Position numbers and translations under genes: made by a program
Part shown: piece by piece, positions 12,022-24,009 of the stretch
How positions within the stretch are numbered: the first letter of the stretch is position 1
How the letters are laid out: each line of letters begins with the position of its first letter
The notes under the pieces: model-generated
What the model was told of the DNA's origin: nothing
The model's database searches: none
Seen by the model: only the letters and a program-made list of their open reading frames with translations
Source of the DNA: Hetaerina americana
Lineage: Eukaryota; Arthropoda; Insecta; Odonata; Calopterygidae
DNA: 64,000 nucleotides
Direction of reading: 5' to 3'
Assembly: GCA_022747635.1 (NCBI GenBank)
Contig: JAKTNV010000010.1
Coordinates: forward strand, 43,830,027-43,894,026

Positions 12022-14920
12022 TTTTTCTAAAAATGTCTACCGGAGCATAGTTTCACGTATCACGGAAATTAATACGAGGGGAATTTTTAGTTCTTTTAGC
12101 TTTAAATATTTACTATTTGAAGACTGCAATAAAACTACCAAAATCAGCCGGAATGTTGCTTTGCTAAAGACAGATGATGGTAATATCACTCTCGTACCAG
12201 TCAGTATAAGGCACGCGAATTTCAGACATCAAGGTAGAGTTTCCCAGGACCGCCTTTGGTTTCTCCTGACGATCTCGCGACCCGAAAATGGACACAGCTA
12301 GGGTGGACGGAGGATGTCCATAGTAGTTCCATGGAATCTAGCCCGGGCCCTCCAAATTCTCCGGGCGAATCCTATCCACAAGCCAGCCATAACCAGCGAT
12401 TTTTTATTGAGCATCTGTGCTTGCGTTCATTTTTATCCTCTTATTCAGTGACTATCCAAATAGGGCTCCATTCCAGGTAGCGGTTATTGTCTCATGTGAA
12501 TATCCATTAACCATTCTTAAATGGAGAGGAGCGATTTCCAATTTTGGAGTATAAAACTAATATTTATGAATCTCGAATGAAGTACTCGTAAATAGAGCGA
12601 CCGGAGATTGAACAGGGGAATGGAAGGTGAGTGGCCTCTGTGAGCACTTGTGAGTGCGCACTTTTCAATCATACCACCGATCCAAAGAGGCCCCACCCAA
12701 GGGCGATCTCTAGTATCAATTTACTCATGTTGAAGGGAGAGAAGGAGTTTTCAGTATTTGGGATTTAACTCTAATATTAATAAATTTCAAAGGTAACTGA
12801 AATTGACTCGTAAATAAAATGGTTTTTAGCATCCCGGGCGTAGTGATGGGTGAGGTCATGTCCTTATCTTGAATCTTGATCGAAGGCAATCATGAGATTC
12901 AAACCTTGGGGTCAGCCGGCTGTTTGCGCACCCATCTGGCTGACCCTAAGGGCACATCTTCCATTAATCCATATCTCATGTTAGTTATCTGCTCACTTAT
13001 CTGTTGTGTGTATATCATTTCCTCTGCTGCAGGAGTGAGGTGGCCAATGGGGCGAATGCCCTTCAAGGTGCACATTTTGTTCTTGGTTAATGACTCATTT
13101 TTATTTTGGCGTACTGGGCAGAGACCGCCGAGTTGTGTAGTCATAAACTAGTCAATCGATTTTTTGGCGATTGAAATTTTTTTTTAGCCTGGTCCAGATT
13201 GAAAATGTGTCAAAGCTGATGTTCAAAACCACCCCGTGCAATTTTCTTTGACGTGCGAGCTACCGTAAGATCTGTTTCTACGTTCGAAAATTTTTAGTGA
13301 TTTCAACGTTTCTTTATCGTGAATATTCCACTCCCCTTACTAAAGGCGAATCAACCAAGCAATTATTTCAACAAAATAATTATTTTATGATGATGTTTTT
13401 ATGATTTCGATGCAATAAAAATAATGATGCAATATATTTCGATGCAATAAATTTCGTGAAAGGCATTGTTAAGATTGTGGCAACTGCTCATTGAGTTAAA
13501 CGTACGAGTCTGAAGCTGATTATAGACTCATCTTAAACCTCGGGATACTTTCTTTTGAAGAATCAAATTTCAGTGTTGCTTCTAAAATCTTCTGCCAGCT
13601 AGCAGAACCTTTCCAATATCCAAATATGTGGTCGTTGACTTTGGTCCTGTAGTGTTTAAATTGTTATCAGGTTTCTTGCCGTTGATCTTTGACAATCTGC
13701 TTTTGCTATGAATTTTTTAACACAATTGACCCATCATTTTGACGCAAAATACTTCATCAAGTCGTTAATTTTACGTTTTGACTAGCTCACTCGGCAGGTA
13801 TGGGCTTTCGACTGATGTATCTTGTTCATTCGATAAAGAGCTCCCTAAAAATATATTATGAATTTGGATTGACTTTTCAAATCTATAAAACTTCCCGTAC
13901 TCGGATTTCAAGAGTAATGTCTTCTCAGTTTTATATCTTCCTTGTTTTAATAAACATTATACGAAGTGCATTGTTCCCGATACCGGACTCACTCGAGAAA
14001 ACGCGTCCCGCTTCTGCTTTCATATCAAACTAATTAAAATATTTTGTCCAGTAGTGACGGCTACATGAGAGGAAAAAGCGAATAGTCTAAATACGAGCAT
14101 TTATTTTTTCTTCTTGTTCCTTCCTAGGCCTTATTGTGCATTTAGTCCCGTCGTCTTTATCTTCCTAATGATGCAGCTGAACTTCCATCCTTCCTGAAGA
14201 TTATTTTATGCTCTTAGCTTATCGTGGATGGACAACACCTTCCTATTATTCTTTTTAGACTCTACTTATCAGGCCTCGAGGCATTATTTTTATCTCATTT
14301 TGAGAACGATAATTAAAAAGGAATAATATGTAAACCTTCGTCATCATAAGAGCAAACGTGCTACGAGTCAAACCCGAGGCAATTGGTTGGTACACCATTG
14401 TGTTCTCTTTCCACTTCTTCGGGTGTTGGGGGAAGAGTGGGCTCGCATCGCTGTTGTCGAATGGTTATCACATTGCATCAAAACATGGTATATCTCGCCG
14501 AGACCTCCTGAACTTACAGAATTCATCCCGTTTATGTATGGTAGTAATTCATCGTTTAATGCAACTTCCGCGGGGAATTCTGTGCTTGTTGCATTTCCGA
14601 GTAGAAAAGATATTTCGTGTTAAAATAATCTTGGGACGAAGAGGTTCTTCAGTGTTGCCTAATTGACTTTTTATGATGGTAGTGGGGTGCTTTATCATCA
14701 CGTTCGCCATCGATGGTTATTAGCCCTAAAAAACGGCCGTGTAAAAAATTTACGACCTCGGTGAAATGTTTTCTCGTCTATCACCTATTTAGCTGCATAT
14801 TTGTAGTGAAAATGGTAACTTTAGAGGAACTGTGTGAAAAGGAGTTATCGTGGACTGTGAAGCTCTTCACAAGCATTCTTACATTTGAATCTCCATACGG
14901 TGGAGTTTTAGCGTATATTT
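12022..14920. other. No recognised gene
   Basis: AT-rich sequence. A frame pair at 12876-13151 is open on both strands but matches no family. No repeat was recognised with confidence. Confidence 0.45.
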
Positions 14921-14990
14921 ATGGATCTACATCTACTTAATGCCCCGAAAGCTGCCTCAAGGGCGTGTGGCGGGTGGTGTTAGGGCACCA
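14921..14990 (-). repeat. Dispersed repeat with CCTAACACC and TGTAGATC blocks
   Basis: On the minus strand a block GGTGCCCTAACACC is followed about 30-40 bp later by GTAGATGTAGATC. The same two blocks in the same order and similar spacing occur on the plus strand at 58571-58638. This is probably the end of an interspersed element whose identity I do not recognise. Confidence 0.5.
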
Positions 14991-15452
14991 CGCGTAATTA
15001 AGAAAAAACCGCATGCAAAAGCCACAAATTTATACAGTCGACAAGGAAAACATGTTATACATTCATGGAGAGGCCCTTACACCCAACACACTTGCAAGCA
15101 CTCCAACTACCAACTAACATACACATGCACCTACGAATAAACCTCACATCTTTGCAATGTTTAATTTTGTTCCGACTTGTAAATTAAATGTTTTTCATAT
15201 TTCTAAAGTGACTTCGGTTTTTTGCCATTTTGATTTCCGATTGCTCGTATAATGAGTATTTGTATGCATCTGTACTGGAATCCATCTCCCTTATTATATC
15301 CTTGTGGTCTGATCTACCTAAGTAGTGTGGGGCCATTGTAATTATTGATAAAGATATGGACCACGCCCACTTTAGCATGATGTAGGTGTGCTTATGTATA
15401 TGTATACATATTCATATTTATGCATAAATGAAATTTAATCATAAAATTCTGT

Positions 15453-15494
15453 TACCCTAACATCCTCCACCACATGTTTTTTCGGCGGCTTGAG
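15453..15494 (+). repeat. Possible third copy of the CCTAACACC repeat
   Basis: ACCCTAACATCCTCCACCAC resembles the first block of the repeat at 14921-14990 (minus strand), but the second block is not clear. Weak. Confidence 0.25.
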
Positions 15495-17040
15495 AGGAAC
15501 CTACGCAGATATTTTGAAATCATAGAATTCACGTATCCTGGTATTTTGGGAACACACATTGTTTTTTAATCGTAAAGATTTAGTCAACGAAGATCACATT
15601 TGTCTGTCATGGTTTTAATTTCCAAATTGTTCAGGGGATCCACTCAAGTTTTGCGAGGCTGATATCGGGTGATTCATTGCCAATAACTTGTATGATTTCC
15701 AGAGGGTCGTCGTATTTTCTTCCGAATTCGGTACAGTTCAGTCATGCGCAAGGCTGTAAATCAATCTCCGCTTTCATTTAGTTGTCAAATGGTTTAATTA
15801 TAGATCATGGATGGAACTTTCCCCTCCCGACCCCTCCCCCTTCCTTTGTTTGCGAAGTCTCCATCGTTGATATGTAATGCCATTCAGTGAAGGTGGCAGA
15901 ACTTCCCCGCAGTTTCCGTGCGATGTTTGGATGATGACGAAGGTAATGAGGTAACTTCTGGCGCTCGTTATTTATGTTTGAATGGAGTCTGGCTTAAGTC
16001 ATGGTGCTTGTCCCAAGTAATGAGTTTTTTTTGGCGTCTCTTGATGCTTTTCACTGCTTCCTTCGCACTTCCTCGCCGTTTATAAAAACTCCTCGAGTAA
16101 GAAATAAATACATTTTTGAAGTAATTTATTGCCTCGCTATAAGGATTGAGATGAATACACCATTCTACATTTAATGGATGCGCATCCCGGCCTTCCACTT
16201 CGTTTTTCGTATCGAAGGAAGGGAAATGGAGGAAACCATTAAAATTAAAAGGTGTCGTTTACGGGGACATTTTTTTTTGTTGAACTTTTGAGCCCTATAA
16301 GTGAAAACAGGGCACGCATCGCATTTAAACGAGCCGGGTAAGTATGGAAATTTTCGCATAATCGTCGCGTGAAGCCAACTCTGTATATGCTGGATATTCA
16401 CACGCACACACAAATTCACACACGTGATGGACCGAGAGCGAAAAATAAAAAAAAATCCGTCCATTTGCTGTCCCCAGTTGTGGGGAGGCTTATTTTCCGT
16501 TTTTCATTAGATGTCCTGTGTAATCCCGCCCTTCGAGTTTAAAAATTTTATTTCTCTTTCCATATCCATCATACCCATGAAAAATGAGGAAACTAGGTCG
16601 CGTGTAGGGAAGCTGCTTAATTTCATCGCGATTCTCATTGTCCGCATGTGTAACAGGAAAGCTCCCTAGTTGAAGAGTATTCTCGGTTGCGCTGAAGATT
16701 GAGCCCCGTAGTTAATTATTCTTCGCAGTTTTTTGCTGAGCTCACAATATGTTCGCTAACAAACCACTTCTATAGAGGCTAACTGGGCGCCCACTTGAGC
16801 TCCATACTTTGAATGATCAATTTTTTTAAATCAATGAGATGTGCTAAAATATCTCACGCTCGATCAATTTTCAATGAATTCTAGCAATAAATATTCATTC
16901 AGGGTGCTTACCACTACCCCTATTTTTTTCTTAGAATCGCGAATGATTTAAATGTACTATGTTGTCGGGATTTTTTCCTTTGAATATACTTGTAATTACC
17001 AAAACTCGTGCGAAGGGCTGGAAGTTGCAGTGAGCTAATG
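15495..17040. other. No recognised gene
   Basis: Ordinary AT-rich sequence up to the repeat cluster that begins near 17041. No coding or RNA gene recognised. Confidence 0.45.
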
Positions 17041-17205
17041 TCTCATCCTCTGAAGAAAAACTACTTTTTTCTGAGAAAGACAGAGCTAAATTCCGTCGAA
17101 ATTATTGAGAAATAACGTGTGAGTGTTCTTTTATGTGTTCTTATATTGTTTGTTGCTGTCAAAGTTTTTTATTCAACACTTCCGTGTAACTGTAACTTCG
17201 ACGAA

Positions 17206-17208
<3 letters not shown>
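17041..17208 (+). repeat. Hammerhead-like/(TA)n repeat family, copy 1
   Basis: Sequence from about 17070 on matches the plus arm of the foldback at 26868-27010: a decayed CTGAGAA box, AATTCCGTCGAAA, then AAATAACGTGTGAGTG, a TATTGTTTGTTGCTGTC block, ACTTCCGTGT and TTCGACGAAATCAT. It then runs straight into (TA)n at 17209. This copy is a single arm rather than a foldback. It is probably a Penelope-type, non-autonomous fragment. Confidence 0.7.

Positions 17209-17262
<54 letters not shown>
17209..17262. repeat. (TA)n microsatellite
   Basis: About 27 uninterrupted TA units directly after the GAAATCA end of the adjacent repeat, the same junction as at 27010. Confidence 0.97.
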
Positions 17263-17268
<6 letters not shown>

Positions 17269-17302
17269 TCAAACACGAAATCCCGCCAAACGGCGAATAA
17301 AT

Positions 17303-17690
17303 ACTCATATATACAGAAACATATATAAGGAAAAGGGATAGGAACACGTATAAAGGACGAACACAATAGAGGTGGGGAAGGCGGAATCGAACGGATCACA
17401 AGAGTAAAAATATTTCCTCAACCGGGACTCGAACACCGGATCTTTCCACTTGCCGGGCGGATGCTCTTAACCGTTTGAGCTATCGAGGACATGTAATTTA
17501 TCCTGAGATCCGTGGGTCTTATATGTCGCCAAGCGCCCCGATTCTTTAGCCAAGAGATGGCGTCAGGGGGCTGTTTCACCCACCAAAGGAGAAATAGACA
17601 ATACACAAGAGGAAAGGTATATTGTCTATTGTGTTCGTCCTTTATACGTGTTCCTATCCATTTTCCTTATATATGTTTCTGTATATATGA

Positions 17691-17692
<2 letters not shown>
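17303..17692. repeat. Inverted repeat with 67-bp arms enclosing a tRNA-like SINE head
   Basis: Arms at 17303-17369 and 17626-17692 are reverse complements with a single mismatch seen by eye. The 256-bp interior holds the tRNA-like sequence at 17415-17489. Microsatellite TA tracts lie just outside both arms. This looks like a foldback element that either captured, or was formed from, a SINE. Confidence 0.85.
17415..17489 (-). repeat. tRNA-like SINE head
   Basis: On the minus strand this 75-nt segment folds as a tRNA. A 7-bp acceptor stem pairs TCCTCGA with TTGAGGA (one G-T). A GCTC/GAGC D stem follows, then a TCCGC/GTGGA anticodon stem with loop CCGGCAA. Box A (TAGCTCAAACGG) and a box B-like GTGTTCGAGTCCC are present. 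Position 33 is C rather than T, and the T arm has an 8-nt loop, so it is a decayed tRNA-derived sequence, not a working tRNA gene. Formally the anticodon reads GGC. Confidence 0.65.
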
Positions 17693-17781
<89 letters not shown>

Positions 17782-17813
17782 GTGTGTATATATATGTATG
17801 TATATATATGTAT

Positions 17814-17886
<73 letters not shown>

Positions 17887-17904
17887 GTATATATATATAT
17901 ATGT
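17693..17904. repeat. Compound (TA)n/(TG)n microsatellite
   Basis: Long TA runs, a (TG)n block near 17751-17774 and further TA runs. It joins two foldback elements. Frames here are low complexity. Confidence 0.95.
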
Positions 17905-18075
17905 AACACAAATAGAAAAGAATAGACACATTTAAAAGAACACTCACACGGTACAATTACACGGCCCTCTCACGGAACAATTTACCGTGTGAGTGGTCTT
18001 TTAAATGTGTCTATTTGTGTTATATTGTGTCAGCCCATTATTGTGCCGCTCGTGTGAGTTTTTCCGTACAATCGT
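17905..18075. repeat. Small foldback repeat, subfamily 2
   Basis: Arms 17921-17953 and 17983-18015 are inverted repeats of 33 bp with one mismatch. The layout parallels the 26744-26974 foldback: a CACTCACACGG block in the arm and an ATTATTGTGCCG block before the following (TA)n. The wording differs enough to call a separate subfamily. No clear hammerhead core is seen. Confidence 0.7.
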
Positions 18076-18297
18076 TATATATATATATATATATAGATGA
18101 TTTCGTCGACCTAACACGGAAGTGTCGAATAATAAATTGGACAGCAACAAACAATATAGAAACACATAAAAAGATCACTCACACGTTATTTCTTGATCAT
18201 TTCGACGGAATTCGGCTCCGTCTTCATCGAAAGATAGAGAAGTAAAGTATTACTTCTCTATCCGTATCTATCTTTTTATGTGTTTCTATATTGTTTA

Positions 18298-18298
<1 letters not shown>
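18076..18298. repeat. Hammerhead-like/(TA)n foldback, copy 2
   Basis: After a (TA)n tract (18076-18096), the minus-strand arm runs 18097-18240 and carries TTCGTCGAC, GGACAGCAACAAACAATATAG, CTCACACGTTATTTC and the complement of a GATGAAGACGG...CCGTCGAAA core near 18201-18229. The plus arm (18250-18298) keeps only the outer TTTTTATGTGTTTCTATATTGTTT part. The core was therefore lost from one arm. (TA)n follows immediately. Confidence 0.75.
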
Positions 18299-18361
<63 letters not shown>

Positions 18362-18387
18362 AACATATATATATATTTATATATATA
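18299..18387. repeat. (TA)n microsatellite
   Basis: Uninterrupted TA to about 18355, then TA-rich sequence. It lies between the foldback and a subfamily 3 fragment. Confidence 0.93.
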
Positions 18388-18469
18388 ACACTAGTGGACA
18401 CAGACAAAACTACTAGAGCTAAGTGTTATACATTAATATTCACGTCCGTGAGACTTTCAAAAAGTGTTA
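18388..18469. repeat. Subfamily 3 repeat fragment
   Basis: It begins with CACTAGTGGACACAGACAAAA, less one base the same as the start of the 59345-59460 repeat. TA microsatellites lie on both sides. The rest of the fragment is not recognised. Confidence 0.5.
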
Positions 18470-18480
18470 TATATATATAC

Positions 18481-18513
<33 letters not shown>

Positions 18514-18585
18514 GTATGTATATATATATATTTATATGTATTTATATATATATATATATGTATTTATATACATATATATATGTGT
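18470..18585. repeat. TA-rich compound microsatellite
   Basis: TA, TATG and TATTTA units. Low-complexity frames only. Confidence 0.93.
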
Positions 18586-19678
18586 ATTTCAATAGACTTG
18601 TGATTGCTTTATCATAAAAGAGACTGCTAAATATATATTGCATATAAATCTTTTAGGTGGCGGCTGAGAACCTTTTCTCTTGTAATCTATTTTTTTGGCC
18701 GTGAAGACCAACAACGTATCCGAGGGCTACAGCATTGTCGTCTTACTTAAAGAAAATAAAATTTTGCTGTTTAACGGATTTTTTTTTACCAACTACTAGA
18801 AAATATTTGTACAAACAGAAGAATATGTTCCACCTTGTTGTGATAATTCAAAAAAGAAATTATCGTTCACGTAGGCCTAAAAATAAACGGCCCTTGAAGG
18901 ACTAGTATGCCTACTTCATACATACGTGTAATTCCATCATTTTCTTCATTCATTCCTTCATCATCTCTTTAATGTAATCGTGAAGCAATCTTTTGTCTTT
19001 TCCATGAAGTGCACATGGCTTATCGAAGTCAATTATGGAAGCCTTGGGGAAATGCATCAATCTCTTGTGGCATCAATTACAGCACCACGAGATGTGTACA
19101 GTACCTGGCGTTGTGTGCCTTTGCTAGGAGGCTCTAAGGTTCTTCTCCCTCTTCATCCACCCATCTCCCTACCTCCCCATGCGGAATACAGTGCCTCTTC
19201 AATTGTTTTTCCTTCCCAGTTCACTCTCCAGCCTCCATCAAGCTCATACCTTGAAGGCCTTTTCGTTCTCCTTCTTTAGCGTCAGTGTTTGCGGTTCCAT
19301 ACCAATGTTTTAACTAACATTTGTTTACCACTCCAGTCAATGGTGTTCGTGATTCCTTCATTCCTTCTCGGAAATACCTTTCATCCTGTCGCAACTCCCT
19401 TCCAAACGTCGCGTTTTCCGTCTTTGCTAATTATGTCCAATAATGAAACTTCTTCCTTTTCCTAACATCTCCTTCTACTCTGAATTCCTATTTACGTTCA
19501 TTATTTCCCGAAAAACCTGCTGCCTTCATTTCCTTAGAATGTAGTGTTCTGGTAAGTGCGTAGACTGGAGCACAGTGGCTATACGTAATGATTGATTTTA
19601 TCGATTGAACCCAATCTCTTTAAGTGGAATTCAAGGTTTTCCAGGATGCTTCGCTTCATTGGGTCTAGATTCTCGAGG
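18586..19678. other. No recognised gene
   Basis: AT-rich sequence. An open frame at 18980-19279 matches no known family and the region is pyrimidine-rich. Nothing else recognised. Confidence 0.45.
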
Positions 19679-19800
19679 TGACGTTTCGGAGGCATCGCAG
19701 CTTCCGTCTCCAGGTCAGAAGAGATAGATGACTAGTTCCCATAGAAGCTGGTACTTTAAAATCCAAAGCACTCCTGACCTGGAGACGGGAGCTGCGATAC
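19679..19800 (-). repeat. Inverted repeat with hammerhead-like motif
   Basis: Arms 19694-19718 and 19774-19798 are inverted, matching at 24 of 25 positions by eye. On the minus strand the left arm reads CTGGAGA (19713-19707), C, then a GGA...TCC stem II with a long loop, then GAAACGTC ending near 19679. The second box G differs from the hammerhead consensus CTGANGA, so the motif is diverged. A related AGCTGCGATGC block appears near 41281-41300. Confidence 0.5.
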
Positions 19801-22800
19801 CCACGTTTCGTCGTCTCGGGAATAAAGACTCAGCGCTGCGAAATACCATGGGAAACCCTGAATTCAATGAACATTATTGCGAAAGCTTTCGACAGAAATG
19901 TCAAATCCCTCAATGTGTGAAAAAAAATTTTTATGACCAGCAGCTTCACGAGAGAAAATCAAAAATTAAATATTGCAATAAAAATCAAATATTGAACGAG
20001 AGAATATCAAACATTTTATCAAACATTCCGTGTCATCCTGTGGTTTTAATTAACGTTGTAAGTTTACAAGATATTCAATGTAACTATCACTCATGTGACA
20101 GTTTAGTGCGCTATTCTCGTTTTTACAAAAATCACGCGTTCGTTAGTTTTGTAATTTTGTAAATATTTGCCATTTTAAAAGTCACACCGAATAGTTCGCG
20201 TGACATTTTGCAGTATTTCATCTTATTTTTTATGGGAATGCTATTTGAGCTATGCAAAGGCATTGCTTTTCTCATGGATTGATTCCATGCCTCAGCATTT
20301 TGAATTTATAGTAATAAAATCACGGTGCAATCGAATATTTTAAAAGATATTGTCCTGATTCCTCTCGGAATCCAACACATTGTTGCCAGGAGACGTAGAG
20401 TAATTAGTGAGTCGTCAGGCTTGAATCCCGTCGTCGCCCATCCCCTCAAGCTTCCCGGATGAAGACACGCAGAGAACTCGCTACTTGCATTCCTAATGGC
20501 GGGAAGGGCATTCAGATGTTTGTCAAGGTAATGCGACACAGGAATTCCAACTGTCTCCCCTGAGGCATCCGCCGTCTGGCAGTGATTCATTGTTTTTTTT
20601 CCTCGGCTTCATCCTCCCGTTTCATTGTTTCAAAGGCAAAATCTTCGATTCGCCACCGATTCGACTATTAGTAAACGTAACCCCCCTCCTAGCGATGTGA
20701 TTTTTTTTTGTACGCCAGAGACTCGTCGATCGTATTTTGTGTCAAGCTTCGAGATATTGTCGTTGCAGTCGGCTAAACTTGCCTCCCAAGTGTCAATAAT
20801 GCCGATAGAAACCCGTGGAACGAAACGTGTCTTCCACCAGGGTTTCTCACTGCAATTATTAATGATGGAGTAGAGTTAGCACCACTGGTTTTCAGGCCTT
20901 AGTTCAAACTCATATACACTTTTTTGGTGTTCTCATAGCCGCGCTCAAACCCTTGAATATTTTTTTTTGTATATTTTCGCAAGTTCAAAATTCGGTTTAA
21001 TACACGATATTTCAAATTTGCGCTTTGGCATACACATTTATTTAAATCTGACATTGTCTTTTTTTCTATAAGCATGCTTTGGATGTTTGTCTTGAACATC
21101 GAATAAGAGTGACTTTTTTTTATCGATTGTGATCGCTGACATAGATTAATAAAAAAATGTGCACGAGCACGTTAGGAGACACTTAATAAACGTAATTTAA
21201 TTAGTCAGGTGTTTATGCACCCCTTGCCACATACCCTAGCGGTGACTTGCAGGGTATTAAAATAATAATACAAAAATTAAATACGATTCGCCTCGATAAT
21301 TTGGCAGAAATGTACTCGAAACGGCATGCACATCCTTCGTGTCCTTGAAACTAAAGTATTTTTTTATAGCGTTGTCTCTTCGATGTGTAAAAGGAGTCGC
21401 AAAAAAATTATTACCTGAAAAAAGATCGTTAAATTTTCGCATTAGGGAAGAAAATTTAAATCTATTGAGAAGCTTCAGTTAGTGTTATCTCTTTTTGAAT
21501 CCTGCGTTTACACTCATGGATGTTGATAAAGTAACTGGTTATACGATCGTATTATCGTAAAATATTATCTAATGTAAAATGATAGTTCCGGATTGAATAC
21601 ACCACCACGTGATTTAGGTGGTATAATGAAAAGGGACACAAATAGGGTGATTATAATTGAAGATGTGGAAAACACTATTAGTGAAACCTCAAGAGGAAAT
21701 ACCACGAGGAACTGAACCGTCGCCCAAATGAGGAATACCCTTATTTCCACAAAGCACGCGGACGTAGTTGGTGAAAGTTTCATCGTTGTTTCCCCCGTCA
21801 GAAAGAGAGAGAGAGGTGGTATGTCCGAGTCCATGCGCAACTCTCTGATTTGGTTGGGAAAAAATGAAAGTGAATAGGAATGAAGATTGTGAGGGTTAAA
21901 AAAAGATAATTAACATTGCGTTATGCAACGTCGTCGTCATTTAATTCTCATTTGTAAGATTTCCATTTTTATCGAGAAAATAATTAACGACATTCCAGGA
22001 ACAATCAGTGCCTGCAAATTGTTCTAGTTAACGGAAATGAGATGCTCTCGGCGCAGTTAGCGACGCTCCTGTTCGCATTCCGTCTCCTATTCGACCGAGC
22101 TTGCTTTCCCTTTTTCTTTCTATAGCTATACCGTACTTTATGAATACATAGTTGAAGTGTTGTTTGAGTTTAAAATAGCGTCAGAATAATCCAACGAAGC
22201 GTCAAATCAAATAACTAAACGGCTTAATTGGTTTATTTAATTCCACTCAGTTCATTTTAAGCGTGCATCAGACTCTACGTGCATCTTATTTGTGAAGCAA
22301 CCACATTTCCTTTCGTATGCCAGTGACTTCTTTTAATTGTGTCGTTTGACGAGCAGTCGAGCAAGAATCAATGTATCTTAACTCCACTGATTGATTTTAT
22401 TCGTGTTTTGGAATTCGTAATTAATTATCTCTCAATGGGTGCAAAATGGTTCCGCCGGCGATCGTTTTTAATGTATTTAAATTTGCTCGTAAAATTCAAG
22501 TATGAAATGTAAATCAATTTAATTAAGTTCATTAAAAATCTCGTAATTGGAAGAGAAATTTGGGAATTAAAAATTTTAAATGTGATAACTCTTGACGCAT
22601 ACATCAAGTTTTATTAAAGTGAAATATTATCAGTTCCCCTTCCCTTTTGCATTAAATTCCACGCCATCTTCGTAACTTCAAGGTGTCTACTTCCCTGAGT
22701 GCTCCATTAAAAGATTTTAATGTTTTCTGTAATACTACCTCTTTCTAATATCTACCCTTTTTTATGGATACCAAAATCTAATTAAAGCAAACCGATATTT

Positions 22801-22864
22801 TCATATGCTTGTAAAAAGGATTTTTGAAAATAGTACTTGTTGATGATACTGTACAAAACCAGTT
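19801..22864. other. No recognised gene
   Basis: Open frames at 19728-20162 and 20306-20590 (minus strand) are of no family I know. No RNA gene or repeat was recognised. A short inverted pair GAAACCCGTGGA/TCCACCAGGGTTTC near 20809-20847 could form a small hairpin. Confidence 0.45.
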
Positions 22865-22980
22865 ATCACCCAGAAGGGTAGTTTGATCGGGCAGAGTTCG
22901 CCTAGTGCTACTTGTAAGCCCAACGGCGTGTGAAACATATGGGTAGCAAGGCCAGTTCCACAACTCCACCCACTGGAAAA
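22865..22980 (-). repeat. SINE family A fragment
   Basis: On the minus strand it carries CACACGCCGTTGG, a CTTA...ACT block and GCGAACTCT, the same order as in the fuller copy at 45492-45755. The tRNA-like head is absent, so this is a truncated body. Confidence 0.6.
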
Positions 22981-23945
22981 CAATGTCCACCTTTACAATT
23001 GGTTCAAATTCTATTAGCAATTTATCGCAATAATGTTAAACTCGCTTGTTCGTTTACTTCTCTTAAACTCCCCCAAATTCTCTTTCCATAAGTATTCTTC
23101 AGTCAATTGGAAAAATACGTTGTTTGCTTGTTGCGTTTCGGGAAGATGGTCCAGAATCTTATAATTCCGCTGAGGTACATTGTCTCTGAACTCAGCTGAT
23201 GAATTGTGCTCGTTCTAGTTTATCAGATATGCTTCACAGCATTGGGCTTAAAAGTGCTGATTAATAAGTGTGAGGGCTAATACTGGGAGTTACTGTGAGA
23301 GTGTCTAATGAGTGCGACCTCTACCTCTGGGATTAAATCTATTATTGTGTACCCGGATATTTTCCAGTTTCATTATATTACGCCGCCAGCAACATGTTTT
23401 TAAGAGTTGTAGTTTCCACTCAGTGTTAACTTCGTCTCCCTTGACGGACACCTAATTGCAGACTCCCTCCGAATAATGGACAATGGGCAATGATTACCCA
23501 GCAGCAAAGCATGGACGTGTATGGCACTGAGATCTCGAATTAGTGTGGACTGTGAATATCTGTCACGGTCGCCGGTCAAAACGCAGTCTTACTCTTCATT
23601 AAAGAAAACCTACTTCTCCTAAAAATCAATCATGACCGCATAACTATGAATTCAGTTTCTTAAAGAAGAGTATCTGTTGTGGTTTCCTCGATTTGAAAAG
23701 TCACTTGTAAATGAGTGTCCGTTCACAAGGGCTATCAATTGCTCAGTCGACGGAATTTAGTGAAAGAATAGTAAAATATACCCATCCACAGTGCTATTTA
23801 ATTTACTAGAGATATTACGCATTAATAGTTAGTCGGAACCTGATTAAAGGCAATTTATCTGATTTTCTATGTACGATGACAGATTTCGTAGCTTAAATTT
23901 TGTTTTAATATCAATTCTTTGCCTGCTTAATATAAATTCATTTAC
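22981..23945. other. No recognised gene
   Basis: AT-rich sequence with short frames only. No repeat recognised. Confidence 0.45.
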
Positions 23946-24003
23946 TCGTGACACCACGGTCAAATGGCTAAATCTTCCGTGAAGCACAGGTTCAACTCCG
24001 GAT
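23946..24003 (+). repeat. tRNA-like SINE head, partial
   Basis: A box A-like GGTCAAATGGC lies at 23958-23968 and a box B GGTTCAACTCC at 23989-23999. The spacing is short for a tRNA, so it is degenerate. The downstream body was not matched to another copy. Confidence 0.4.
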
Positions 24004-24009
24004 GATAAA

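Noticed and set aside
17415..17489. Functional tRNA gene with formal anticodon GGC
   Set aside because: The T loop has an extra base, position 33 is C, and it sits inside a foldback repeat.
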